A stretch of 32,319 nucleotides of DNA from positions 1 through 32,319 of the forward strand of contig CAIKZP010000203.1 in NCBI GenBank assembly GCA_903831935.1. The letters run 5' to 3'. A model generated the notes under the pieces. That model saw only the letters and a list, made by a program, of their open reading frames with translations, did no database searches and was not told where the DNA came from. Position 1 is the first letter of the stretch. Every line of letters begins with the position of its first letter. Both the position numbers and the translations under genes were made by a program. Positions 9,669 to 17,423 of this stretch are shown piece after piece. Origin of the DNA: an uncultured Bacteroidota bacterium. GTDB lineage: Bacteria; Bacteroidota; Bacteroidia; Chitinophagales; Chitinophagaceae.

Positions 9669-10817
9669 ATGTCAAATTATATAGATTTTCATATTGAAAC
9701 TAGTTCTTTGTTACATTTTGTAAATGATCAAATTGAATTAAATACTCCAATACCAATTAATAAGGAAATGACTTTCGATTGCCTAAAAAGAGCGGCAATT
9801 AGTTCTGGAATTAAGCCTTTCCTTCTAGCAAATGTTGCAAATGTAGACAAACCTTACTATCAAAAATATGTACAGTTTGAAAATGAATTCCAGGAAAAGT
9901 TCATTCCTGATTTTTTTAGTCATAATGGGGATTTTTACGATTTATATGAAAACCTAAATATTTCAAAAAGGAATACAAATGACAAAGTATTCCAACATCT
10001 CTTTTTGATTAAAATGTTAGAAGTCAACTCAGAAAAATTGTCTTTGAATGGCTTTTTCGATTTTCAGCTATATGATAATTTTTATGGAGATAAAGAAGGC
10101 TTTACTTGTTTTTTAGTTCTTTTAACCGGAAAATACACCAATCCCTATCTTTTGCCAATAATTTCAGCACCAATAAATAAATGGATAACTGATAATAATC
10201 AAACTGAAGTTTTCAATTTTATCGAAAATGAAATAGATAACAACAAAACTGAAGAAGAAGAGGATGCCCCTGAAAAAGACGGCAATCACCAAGAAGTTGT
10301 ATCAAATCCTTCTATTGTAAATGAAGTGGAAACACCTGAAAAAGAGGTTATTGACCAAATCCAAAAAGACGAAGAATTTTACGCTGCAAAGAGAAATTTT
10401 AAGTTACAAGGTCATTTTACGGATGATGAAATTCGACATTATTTTTCATTCCTATACTTGGAAAAAGGAGCGGATAAGCAGCCATTTCTAAGTGAGGAAG
10501 CAGTTGCACAAATATTTGAGCATGGGCTATTAATTCCCCAAGAACCCTTACTTGAAAAATTTGAATTGCATCGTGACCCAAGAATCCCAAAAGTAATTGT
10601 AGATTTTGCCATTCATAAATTAATATCTAAGAACAGCCGCACCTTTAGAGATAAAAAAGATTATTTGATTTTCATGGGTAACTATATAAAGAACTACGAG
10701 CCAGCTTTGCATTCTTCGAAAAAATTAATTAATATAGCAAGGAATATAAGTGGTGAAAAAACCTCTCGATCTAGTATTAATTGGAATAAATACCTTCCTG
10801 AAAAATTCCAGGACTAG
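9669..10817 (+). CDS. Hypothetical protein with acidic linker (382 aa)
   Basis: I do not recognise a family. It has no signal peptide or membrane segment, so it is likely cytoplasmic. The N-terminal half (about 1-190) is rich in aromatic residues and asparagine. A strongly acidic low-complexity linker at about 190-230 ('KTEEEEDAPEKDG') separates it from a helical C-terminal half with 'FTDDEIRHYFSFLYLEKG'. The two-part layout suggests two small domains joined by a flexible linker. It is a single gene closed by an excellent terminator at 10845-10870. Its upstream region contains the near-consensus box TAATTTCG at 9638-9645, one base away from TAnnTTTG. Confidence 0.75.
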   Translation: MSNYIDFHIETSSLLHFVNDQIELNTPIPINKEMTFDCLKRAAISSGIKPFLLANVANVDKPYYQKYVQFENEFQEKFIPDFFSHNGDFYDLYENLNISKRNTNDKVFQHLFLIKMLEVNSEKLSLNGFFDFQLYDNFYGDKEGFTCFLVLLTGKYTNPYLLPIISAPINKWITDNNQTEVFNFIENEIDNNKTEEEEDAPEKDGNHQEVVSNPSIVNEVETPEKEVIDQIQKDEEFYAAKRNFKLQGHFTDDEIRHYFSFLYLEKGADKQPFLSEEAVAQIFEHGLLIPQEPLLEKFELHRDPRIPKVIVDFAIHKLISKNSRTFRDKKDYLIFMGNYIKNYEPALHSSKKLINIARNISGEKTSRSSINWNKYLPEKFQD

Positions 10818-10844
10818 TGATAACAATACTATTCAAAGCATATA

Positions 10845-10870
10845 AAAAGGCAGCGTTTGCTGCCTTTTTT
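10845..10870 (+). terminator. Rho-independent terminator
   Basis: The stem AAAAGGCAGC / GCTGCCTTTT with a GTTT tetraloop is followed by T residues, directly downstream of the 382-residue gene. It is a textbook intrinsic terminator. Confidence 0.9.
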
Positions 10871-11103
10871 CGTAATAATATATCAAAATTCAGAAAACGA
10901 CACAGATATAATAAACGCTATTATACAGTAGATATATCCCAATTTTTTGATTAGAATAAGATTTTTTAGCCCTTAGGTTGTCTACTTGTATACATTATCA
11001 ACACATCATCTCCACCTTAGAAAATCCAAAAAAGTAGCTAAATAAAATCTTACAAAGACTTCGTAAGATATTTAGACGATCTGATTATTAAATTCAAAAA
11101 CTA

Positions 11104-11164
11104 TACGAGGACCTCGTACAAAACTATACGAGGACCTCGTACAATATTATACGAGGACCTCGTA
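11104..11164 (+). repeat. Three palindromic repeats with exact 23 bp period (operator or iteron-like)
   Basis: The 15 bp palindrome TACGAGGACCTCGTA occurs at 11104-11118, 11127-11141 and 11150-11164, each start exactly 23 bp after the last. A degenerate fourth copy (TACAAAGACTTCGTA, 12 of 15 matching) lies at 11051-11065. The related palindrome TCGTATACGA follows at 11169-11178. The array sits 91 nt before the first gene of a three-gene cluster that encodes an HTH protein, and just upstream of a promoter-like sequence, so it is probably a protein-binding array. Origin iterons are an alternative, but no replication initiator is present. Confidence 0.75.
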
Positions 11165-11202
11165 TAGCTCGTATACGATTTTATGTAAAAATCAATCACA
11201 GA

Positions 11203-11235
11203 TTGGGTTTTATGGGTTTTGGTGTTATAGCTTTG
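11203..11235 (+). promoter_or_regulatory. Candidate Bacteroidota-type promoter
   Basis: The perfect -7 consensus TAnnTTTG is present as TAGCTTTG at 11228-11235, with a TTGG box at 11203-11206 in the expected -33 position. It ends 19 nt before the ATG at 11255 and begins 39 nt after the palindrome array, so a protein bound to the array could control it. Confidence 0.45.
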
Positions 11236-11254
11236 TCTAACAAATATTAGATAT

Positions 11255-11617
11255 ATGATAAAACCTAAAATTAGATTTTGTATTATCTGTGGCAGACTAA
11301 TACCAGACAACAGGAACGGTAATAGCAAATTTTGTAGCGATAATTGCTACGGTGATAACAAGGCAGTCAATGCTGCAGAAAGCTATAAAAAGAAGGCGGA
11401 GCATATTGTTGTAGTAAACAATGACGAAATCCTTCATGATTTTTATGTGCTCGTCCAATCAAAAGAATATGTACCAGCTAAGCAACTTGTAGCAAGAAAT
11501 TTCAATTGGTCAATACATACAGGTGGTGTGGTTATTAAAAATATAAAAGCGATTAAAATGATTCGCTATGCTTATACCTTTTTTGAAAATCAAACTTTAA
11601 TTATATGGAAATTATAA
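11255..11617 (+). CDS. Small zinc-finger-like protein (120 aa)
   Basis: The N-terminus has four cysteines in a zinc-ribbon arrangement: 'CIICGRLIPDN' followed by 'KFCSDNCYGD', that is C-x2-C…C-x3-C. The rest is a basic, mixed alpha/beta segment ('VPAKQLVARNFNWSIHTGG') with no family I recognise. It may bind nucleic acid or simply be a small structural zinc protein. It is the first gene of a tight cluster behind the palindrome array, and its end overlaps the next gene by 13 nt, which suggests translational coupling. Confidence 0.7.
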   Translation: MIKPKIRFCIICGRLIPDNRNGNSKFCSDNCYGDNKAVNAAESYKKKAEHIVVVNNDEILHDFYVLVQSKEYVPAKQLVARNFNWSIHTGGVVIKNIKAIKMIRYAYTFFENQTLIIWKL

Positions 11618-11859
11618 ACAATTTAGTTTCGAATGATATTGGATATTTACTTGCACTTAAAAATGCCCAACCATTACCCTCAATAACACCTACAACTTTA
11701 CCAGCAACAATAGCTGCTAGTTCTGTTATTGAAGTAAAAAGCAAGTTTAAATTACCAACATGGGTATGGGTTGCAACAGGGGTATTGGGCACACTTGTAA
11801 TTACAGCTATTTATAAAGAGGTCCAAATTCAAAAAACTCAAAAAAGCCAACAATCTTGA
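11605..11859 (+). CDS. Small single-pass membrane protein (84 aa)
   Basis: A Thr/Pro/Ala-rich N-terminal half is followed by one transmembrane helix at about 54-70 ('TWVWVATGVLGTLVITAIY') and a short polar, Lys/Gln-rich tail. It overlaps the upstream zinc-finger gene by 13 nt and the downstream HTH gene by 4 nt at a TTGA junction. No family is recognised. Its place in an accessory cluster is all that can be said about its role. Confidence 0.6.
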   Translation: MEIINNLVSNDIGYLLALKNAQPLPSITPTTLPATIAASSVIEVKSKFKLPTWVWVATGVLGTLVITAIYKEVQIQKTQKSQQS

Positions 11860-12158
11860 TAGGGGGTAACCAAATATTATTAAATGGAATTACACCCGAG
11901 CAGTTGGCGAACCTGCTTAGGCCAATGATACGGGATGAACTCCGTAATATTTTAGCTGCACAAGACGAGAAACTTTTATCGCCAGCTGAAACTTGTAAGT
12001 TATTTAAACCCGCTATTACTAAAGCCACTTTAACGTCTTGGACAAAGCAAGGGCTAATTCAAGACCATCGTATGGGTGGTAGGGTTTTTTACTTACAATC
12101 GGAGGTGCTTGAAAAAACGCTCAAGTTGTCGAAGTATAAGGGGGTATTTGATAGGTAG
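11856..12158 (+). CDS. Helix-turn-helix (excisionase/MerR-like) DNA-binding protein
   Basis: This 100-residue protein has a C-terminal winged-HTH segment, 'LLSPAETCKLFKPAITKATL' through 'GRVFYLQSEVLEK' (about 40-88). It follows the pattern of HTH_17/excisionase-like proteins common in Bacteroidota mobile regions: a sequence-specific helix, then 'GLI…MGGRVFY' as the wing. The N-terminal part resembles 'ITPEQLANLLRPMIRDEL', an amphipathic helix typical of these small regulators. The only plausible start before that conserved part is a TTG overlapping the preceding TGA. It is a candidate regulator of its own cluster through the palindrome array at 11104-11164. Confidence 0.75.
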   Translation: MIGGNQILLNGITPEQLANLLRPMIRDELRNILAAQDEKLLSPAETCKLFKPAITKATLTSWTKQGLIQDHRMGGRVFYLQSEVLEKTLKLSKYKGVFDR

Positions 12159-12173
12159 TTTTTTAAAATAAAG

Positions 12174-12345
12174 CAGACCTCCAATTGGTGGTGGTCTGTG
12201 GAAAACCGGAGACCTTGACCATCAAAATTCGGTAAAGGCCGACCACTAAATGGAGTGATAATCAGTAGGTTTCCTGGTCAATGAAAACCGGAAAAGCATG
12301 GTAAAAGGGACCGGATTATCCAGTCATTGTCTTGAACCCTTACAG
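12174..12345 (+). other. Relatively GC-rich structured non-coding block
   Basis: This stretch stands out from its AT-rich flanks. It opens with a hairpin with arms CAGACC (12174-12179) and GGTCTG (12193-12198). GAAAACCGGA occurs twice (12201-12210 and 12283-12292). TTGACCA (12215-12221) is inverted as TGGTCAA (12275-12281), and CCGG recurs near 12312. All forward frames are cut by stops within 25 codons or so, apart from short peptides. A structured RNA, a terminator with trailing remnant, or an old mobile-element end are all possible. The strand is not determined by the sequence. Confidence 0.35.
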
Positions 12346-12395
12346 TATGTAATATTTTTCTAGTTACCAAAGAATATTAAAGCAAAGTGTTCAGT

Positions 12396-13016
12396 CTATT
12401 TTTTTAGTGGCTTAACTAAACCTAATTTAAATAAGTCTCCAAATTTTGATCTAATTATTTTTATTGGCTTAATTTCATTTTTTTGATTTTTATTTAAGGA
12501 TATATTTTGTCTTTTTTTAGAAAAATTTGTTTTATTTGATTTTGAATTTGTTTTATTTCCTTTTTTATTTGAAGTATTTGTTTCAATCCAATTTTCTTTT
12601 TTCTTTACTATAATTTCCCTATCAATTCCATAGGAATTTAATCTTAATATTTCTCGAACACTATTTAATTTATTGCCTAATACTTGAATTTGTATTAAAT
12701 CTAATTCTGTATTTTTATTAGACTTTAAACTATTTCTTTTTTCAGTTAGAAACTGAAGTAGGTTTATAAATGTTTGCTTATTATAATATTTAGCGTTATT
12801 TATAATGTAAGATGGAGTATTGTTTTCTTTTTTGTGACCTTTAGTGTTGACTAAAGGATCTTCTTTTTTTATTTCTTTACTAGAATCTTTAGCTGAGCTT
12901 TCATTGTTTTTTGAAAACATTTTTCCTGCTAAATCTAATTTAACTTCTTCGTAGAAGCCCATACCTCCGCACATGTAGCAATTTCCATTTAACCCAGAAC
13001 AAAAACACTTTATCAT
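12396..13016 (-). CDS. Lys/Asn-rich hypothetical protein with DnaJ-like cysteine motif (206 aa)
   Basis: The N-terminus 'CFCSGLNGNCYMCGGMGFYE' has the C-x-C-x-G…C-x2-C-x-G-x-G spacing of a single DnaJ-type zinc-finger half, probably binding one zinc. The rest is highly charged and low in complexity, with Lys/Asn/Ser repeats ('NKKGNKTNSKSNKTNFSKK'). A helical middle section at about 75-125 may be a coiled coil. The basic C-terminus suggests nucleic-acid contact, but there is no recognised domain. It is alone on its strand and extremely AT-rich, consistent with acquired DNA. Confidence 0.6.
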   Translation of the reverse strand: MIKCFCSGLNGNCYMCGGMGFYEEVKLDLAGKMFSKNNESSAKDSSKEIKKEDPLVNTKGHKKENNTPSYIINNAKYYNKQTFINLLQFLTEKRNSLKSNKNTELDLIQIQVLGNKLNSVREILRLNSYGIDREIIVKKKENWIETNTSNKKGNKTNSKSNKTNFSKKRQNISLNKNQKNEIKPIKIIRSKFGDLFKLGLVKPLKK

Positions 13017-13168
13017 GTAAGTAGATTTAAATAAAAACGATTTAATAATCCATATTAAACTTAACCTTTATTAATTAATAATTTGACAATAAAACATCAT
13101 TTACTTCAATATCTAAATTTAAATCAATTGTATCCAAGTAATGAAAAACTGATAGTGCTTGGGTCTGA

Positions 13169-13309
13169 TTGAATCATATTCTTACTAAGTTTCAATGGTT
13201 TGGTCCAACAATAATTATTGATGGTAGAACTAGTTATATAAAAGTGGTATACCCTCCAAAGGGTGAATTTTATGTCAGGTTACTTACTTTGCCATTTAAA
13301 ATGATATAA
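13169..13309 (+). CDS. Possible small protein or gene remnant (46 aa)
   Basis: In the otherwise empty 435 nt between 13017 and 13451, a TTG-initiated frame encodes a peptide with convincing protein character ('QWFGPTIIIDGRTSYIKV', 'PKGEFYVRLLTLPFKM'), mostly beta-strand-like. There is no ATG start and no recognised family. It could be the 3' end of a decayed gene. The rest of this stretch holds only the hairpin at 13383-13413. Confidence 0.3.
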   Translation: MNHILTKFQWFGPTIIIDGRTSYIKVVYPPKGEFYVRLLTLPFKMI

Positions 13310-13382
13310 TAATAGCAAAAAACATCAGGTAAGTAAATAATTCTCACATTTTATCTCATATTATGGAGTGTTTTCTTAATTT

Positions 13383-13413
13383 AAACAGACCTCCAATAGG
13401 CGGCGTTCTGTTT
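13383..13413 (+). terminator. Strong hairpin with CCTCC-AATA-GGCGG core
   Basis: Arms AAACAGA and TCTGTTT enclose a second stem CCTCC/GGCGG around an AATA loop, followed by a short T run. A similar core (CCTCCAATTGG) is in the hairpin at 12174-12198 and another (CCTCCAATAGG) is at 31800-31810. It could terminate transcription from the small frame at 13169-13309, or serve another structural role. Confidence 0.45.
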
Positions 13414-13451
13414 ATGTAGCTTTGATTTATTATCCACATAAATCAAACCAT

Positions 13452-13793
13452 ATGTCTGCATTTACCGCGGCAATTATTGCCACCAAACCACGTACTAACG
13501 ATATTGAACACAGATTAAACGCTTATGCCCTATTATTTGAAGGCGAACGTCCATTATGGGAAATTCATATTGAGAGAAAAGTGTTCCAGTATATATCTAA
13601 CCCTGAAAATATTTTAGAAGAAGGGGTAATGCAACTAAACAAGCAATGCCAACCTCCAAACCAAGAAATAGATCTATTGCATTCAAGAATTGAATTTACA
13701 CTACTTACTTGGCCTGGTGTGTATATGCCTAATAAAGAGGCAGAAATTGCAAAATGGCAGGAAGATGGTGTGGTAATTGCGGAGCGGGTTTAG
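13452..13793 (+). CDS. Hypothetical protein (113 aa), amber codon followed by in-frame extension
   Basis: The ATG at 13452 ('MSAFTAAIIATKPR') is preferred over an in-frame TTG at 13422 that lies close to the hairpin. No family is recognised; the middle reads 'HRLNAYALLFEGERPLWEIH' and the protein appears cytoplasmic and helical. After the TAG at 13791-13793 the same frame stays open for 24 codons to a TAA at 13866-13868. The extension encodes a credible helical peptide ('VVRKQEEEKLREMKGFVDTL'). The natural protein was therefore probably about 138 residues, and this copy may carry a nonsense mutation. Confidence 0.55.
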   Translation: MSAFTAAIIATKPRTNDIEHRLNAYALLFEGERPLWEIHIERKVFQYISNPENILEEGVMQLNKQCQPPNQEIDLLHSRIEFTLLTWPGVYMPNKEAEIAKWQEDGVVIAERV

Positions 13794-14007
13794 TTGGTGG
13801 TTCGAAAACAAGAAGAAGAAAAATTGAGGGAGATGAAGGGGTTTGTGGATACTTTGAATGGGTTTTAATAATTACGTAGTTTTAAAATGTTAACTTGTAT
13901 TTTAAAAAGAGGCCAAATTTTTTCCGAAATCTCATGATAATTTGATGGATTGGGGAGATTTTGTGGCTGGTATATGCTAGTTATGGGTAAGTTAAACAAA
14001 GCTGTAA

Positions 14008-15714
14008 ATGAAAAAACTTAGAGTTATAGATTTCTTTTGTGGTGCAGGAGGTTTTTCTGAAGGATTCAGACAAATGGGGTATGAAATTATTTATGGTTTC
14101 GACCATTGGAAACCTGCTGTAGACACTTTTAACCATAATTTCAATCTGAATTGTGATGTAAAAAACATTTTAGACTTTAAAAGTTCAATTGCTGAAATTG
14201 AAAGTTTGCCTAATACTGAAATTATTATAGGAAGCCCTCCTTGTGTTAGTTTTTCCAGTTCAAATAAATCAGGTAATGCAGATAAATCTTTGGGTGTTGA
14301 ATTAACAGATACTTTTTTAAGAATTGTTGCTGTAAAAAAACACCAACCCAATTCTATACTCAAAGCTTGGTTTATGGAAAATGTCGTTAACTCGAAAAGA
14401 TATTTACAAACAGCATATACTTTCAAGGATTTAGGGTTAACTGAATGGGCAAATAAAAATAGAATTAGTCCTTTAAAAATTGCAATTGACATATATGAAA
14501 ACTCGGCTATAATTAATTCTGCTGACTATGGCTCTTTTCAAGCTAGAAAAAGAGTTATTTCAGGTGAAATATTAAAAAAAGGGAAACTTATATTACCTAA
14601 ATCAACCCATTCAGAAGATGGATTTGATGGCAAAAAGAAATATATGACAATCGGAAAGATGAAGCGAAATTTTCCTCATCCCTTTACGAAACTTTCTGAT
14701 GAGATTATTAAAGACCCACACTATCAAATTAAGATTTCACAAAGTCAATTGACTGATCATTTTTACGATACGGGAATTTATAAAGTGGAATGGAAGTTTT
14801 CAAAATATTGGAAAATAAACCATCCGTTTATGGGTAAAATGTCATTTCCTGAAAACGAAAACAAACCTAGTCGAACCATTACTGCAACAAAAATTGCAAA
14901 CTCAAGAGAGTCTATAATTTATAAGTCCGAATTTAATAGAGTTGGTGATGGAGAATACCGTCTACCTACAGTAAGAGAAGCCGCAATAATAATGGGGTTT
15001 CCTATTACCTATCAATTTATAGGTGCAGAAAATAATAAATGGCGTTTAGTAGGTAATGCCGTATGTTGTTCAGTTAGTAAAGCATTTGCTAAAGTTGTAC
15101 TTGATGCACATCGGTTCTCAATCCCAAGCTCACTTATATTAAAAAACAAACCCGAAATTGATGGCATAGTAAACCTTAATACTTACAAGATAAAATCACT
15201 AAACAAGCCCCCAATAAAAAATCAAGGTTCAAGATTTAGAAGGCACGCTATCAAAGATGGTAACTTAACAGTTACTTTATCCAACTACGATATTGAGAAT
15301 AACCCCAAATCAGCCGAAGGTAAATGGTTTACCTCAGTTCAATATGGAACAGGCAAAGGGTTTCCGATTCAAAAAATTAATGATAAATATTACAAAAACC
15401 TTGAAGGGATAATAAACGAATACAAAGGAGGAAAGGAGTTTTTGAAATATATTAATAATGGATTTTCGGAAAAAATTGGGAATGCGAATGAACTTCAAAA
15501 ACTTTACGAACTCCAAAAATCAAGTACTAAATATATAGAACCAACTGAATTAGTTGATTTAGTTCAACAAATAATTGATGAACTAAAAATTGAAAATATG
15601 GAAATTGAACAAAAGAAATTTATAGTTTTCAAGCACAAGGAAAAAGTTCCAGTGAAGCAATTCTTTGCATTATATGCAATAAATAAAATATCAACAATTG
15701 CAAACAGAAATTGA
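14008..15714 (+). CDS. drmMII: DNA (cytosine-5) methyltransferase, DISARM DrmMII-like
   Basis: This 568-residue enzyme would transfer a methyl group from S-adenosylmethionine to cytosine C5. The conserved C5-MTase motifs appear in order: motif I 'VIDFFCGAGGFSEGF' (6-20), motif IV 'GSPPCVSFSS' with catalytic Cys79, motif VI 'MENV' (123-126), motif VIII 'QARKR' (178-182), motif IX 'LPTVREAAIIMGFP', and motif X 'KWRLVGNAVCCSVSKAFA'. About 190 residues beyond motif X form an unusual C-terminal extension ('KNQGSRFRRHAIKDGNLTV', 'SVQYGTGKGFPIQKINDKY'). It is the first gene of the operon, and the helicase ATG lies 2 nt after its stop. In DISARM class 2 the equivalent enzyme (DrmMII) marks self DNA. 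The family call is certain; the DISARM role is inferred from context. Confidence 0.88.
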   Translation: MKKLRVIDFFCGAGGFSEGFRQMGYEIIYGFDHWKPAVDTFNHNFNLNCDVKNILDFKSSIAEIESLPNTEIIIGSPPCVSFSSSNKSGNADKSLGVELTDTFLRIVAVKKHQPNSILKAWFMENVVNSKRYLQTAYTFKDLGLTEWANKNRISPLKIAIDIYENSAIINSADYGSFQARKRVISGEILKKGKLILPKSTHSEDGFDGKKKYMTIGKMKRNFPHPFTKLSDEIIKDPHYQIKISQSQLTDHFYDTGIYKVEWKFSKYWKINHPFMGKMSFPENENKPSRTITATKIANSRESIIYKSEFNRVGDGEYRLPTVREAAIIMGFPITYQFIGAENNKWRLVGNAVCCSVSKAFAKVVLDAHRFSIPSSLILKNKPEIDGIVNLNTYKIKSLNKPPIKNQGSRFRRHAIKDGNLTVTLSNYDIENNPKSAEGKWFTSVQYGTGKGFPIQKINDKYYKNLEGIINEYKGGKEFLKYINNGFSEKIGNANELQKLYELQKSSTKYIEPTELVDLVQQIIDELKIENMEIEQKKFIVFKHKEKVPVKQFFALYAINKISTIANRN

Positions 15715-15716
15715 TT

Positions 15717-17423
15717 ATGCCAGTAAAATTTTTTCCAAATAATCCTATTGAAGCATTAGAAAAAATAATTCTTCATGAAAATGGCAAGCCATTAGAAGGT
15801 GAAATAAATGTTTACAGAAAATTTTTTAATGAGTTAAAAGACAGCTTGGAAGAATATTTCATTTGGCATAATTTAAAGTTTGCAACTCATTCAGAAACAC
15901 GGAATCCATATAAAAAAAGTGAATCACAGTTGGATTTTTTACTAGTTTGTGGAAAAGGAATTTGTGTTATAGAGGTAAAGGGTGGACATGTTGAATTTCA
16001 TAATAGTGAATTTAGTCATCGACATGCAGGGAAACTAGAATTAATGAAACAAAATCCCTTAAAGCAAGTCGAGGGTTATAAGTTTACCTTAAAGGAAAAG
16101 GTTCTTCAGAAATATTCAAAAAAATTATTTATTGATATTTGTGTTTTTCCTTTTACAAATATTGATTTTTCTAGGCAACCTAACTTATTTGGAGAGATTA
16201 TTTATTCTAATATACAATGTGATAGGGGAACTTCCTTAACTCAATTTATTAAAAATAGATTTAATGATACAAAACATAAGCTAGAAAGTAATCATGGCTT
16301 TAAATTTTCAGATTTAACTGAAAAGGAATTATTAGATATTCGGAATATATTATCTCCACGAATGGAGGATTTAAATCCTTTCATTAACAATAAAGATACA
16401 TATCAATGGCTAGGACTTAAGAATTTTGAAGTTTTTAGTGGTTTAAATAAAAATCAACGAGTTTTAATAGAAGGAATTCCAGGCTGTGGGAAAACTACTT
16501 TTGCACTTGCTTATGCAGATCAAAGAAGGCATTTAAAAGGTCTCTATTTATGTTGGAATAGATTACTTAAAATTCAAATTGAATCAAGAATAAAAGAAAG
16601 AGGGTTAACTAATTTAGAAGTAGATACATATTTTACATTTTTAAAAGAATTAGGTTTAGATACTCTTTCATTTGATAATACTCTCGATGATTTCAGGAAT
16701 AAGGTTTTGACTTTTTTCTCTATTAATATAGAGAAGCAGTATGATTATATAATAATAGATGAAGGACAAGATATAATAAACAGAGGTGTAGAAAGCTTAT
16801 TGGATAAATTAACAGGTCATGGTAATGGATTAGAAAGTGGTAATTTACTTTTCTTGTGCGACAATGAACAAGCTTATTCAACATCTGATGAAAATATTAG
16901 CGATGATATTGATTTGCTTAGTATTTACTTTACGCATTATCAAATGAATCATGCACACCGATCGGTTAATAATCCGAATATAAGAGATTTAGCCTCTAGA
17001 ATCATTGAAGATGTTTATCAACTTGATACTAAGTTTACAATGGATTTATATCCAAATATGGTTATGCAATTTTCATCATTCAAAGAGGCGAAATCCCATA
17101 TGATAAAAGATTTTTTAAAGCCAATTAGAGACCCAAATAATAGTTTGAGAGGAAAGGATTGTATTTTGCTTATAGAATCGACACTTCTAAAAGGTGACAA
17201 TCTTGAAGAGTTATTTATTAATGATTGTGAAGCTCTTACAGAAAGTAATGTTACTGATACATCTAATGTTCTAAGATATACTTCGCCATTGAAATTTAAA
17301 GGACTAGAAAAAGAGAATGTAGCTTTAATTGTGAGACAACCTACCGCCATAAACCAAAATGAAATATATGTTGGCATAACGAGAGCTAAAAGTAATCTTA
17401 AAATTTATGTGGTATATGAGTAG
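15717..17423 (+). CDS. NERD nuclease-domain / superfamily-1 helicase fusion
   Basis: The N-terminal ~200 residues carry a nuclease-related (NERD) domain with PD-(D/E)XK-type residues: D73 in 'SQLDFLLV', then E86-V-K88 in 'CVIEVKGGHVEF'. The C-terminal part is a UvrD-like P-loop ATPase, with Walker A 'GIPGCGKT' (253-260), Walker B 'IIIDEGQD' (D348-E349…D352), a motif like 'SPLKFKGLEKENVALIV', and a final 'YVGITRAKSNLKIYV'. NERD-helicase fusions are known in bacteria as probable DNA-processing enzymes. The ATG at 15717 is favoured over a TTG at 15711. It sits between the methyltransferase and DrmA, where standard DISARM has no such gene that I know of. It may supply the nuclease function missing through the absence of drmC. 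Confidence 0.85.
   Translation: MPVKFFPNNPIEALEKIILHENGKPLEGEINVYRKFFNELKDSLEEYFIWHNLKFATHSETRNPYKKSESQLDFLLVCGKGICVIEVKGGHVEFHNSEFSHRHAGKLELMKQNPLKQVEGYKFTLKEKVLQKYSKKLFIDICVFPFTNIDFSRQPNLFGEIIYSNIQCDRGTSLTQFIKNRFNDTKHKLESNHGFKFSDLTEKELLDIRNILSPRMEDLNPFINNKDTYQWLGLKNFEVFSGLNKNQRVLIEGIPGCGKTTFALAYADQRRHLKGLYLCWNRLLKIQIESRIKERGLTNLEVDTYFTFLKELGLDTLSFDNTLDDFRNKVLTFFSINIEKQYDYIIIDEGQDIINRGVESLLDKLTGHGNGLESGNLLFLCDNEQAYSTSDENISDDIDLLSIYFTHYQMNHAHRSVNNPNIRDLASRIIEDVYQLDTKFTMDLYPNMVMQFSSFKEAKSHMIKDFLKPIRDPNNSLRGKDCILLIESTLLKGDNLEELFINDCEALTESNVTDTSNVLRYTSPLKFKGLEKENVALIVRQPTAINQNEIYVGITRAKSNLKIYVVYE

Noticed and set aside
11104..11164. Array of repeats as a CRISPR
   Set aside because: The 15 bp units are perfect palindromes with only 8 bp between them, far too short for spacers, and there are no cas genes.
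11104..12158. Plasmid replication origin with iterons
   Set aside because: No replication initiator or partition gene is encoded nearby; an operator for the HTH protein is simpler.
12170..12330. Coding peptides in the GC-rich block
   Set aside because: Frames are short and broken by stops, with compositions explained by the hairpin and repeats.
13959..13985. Promoter for the defence operon (TTTTG and TAGTTATG)
   Set aside because: The -7 box is off consensus and the spacing is too short, so I could not support it.
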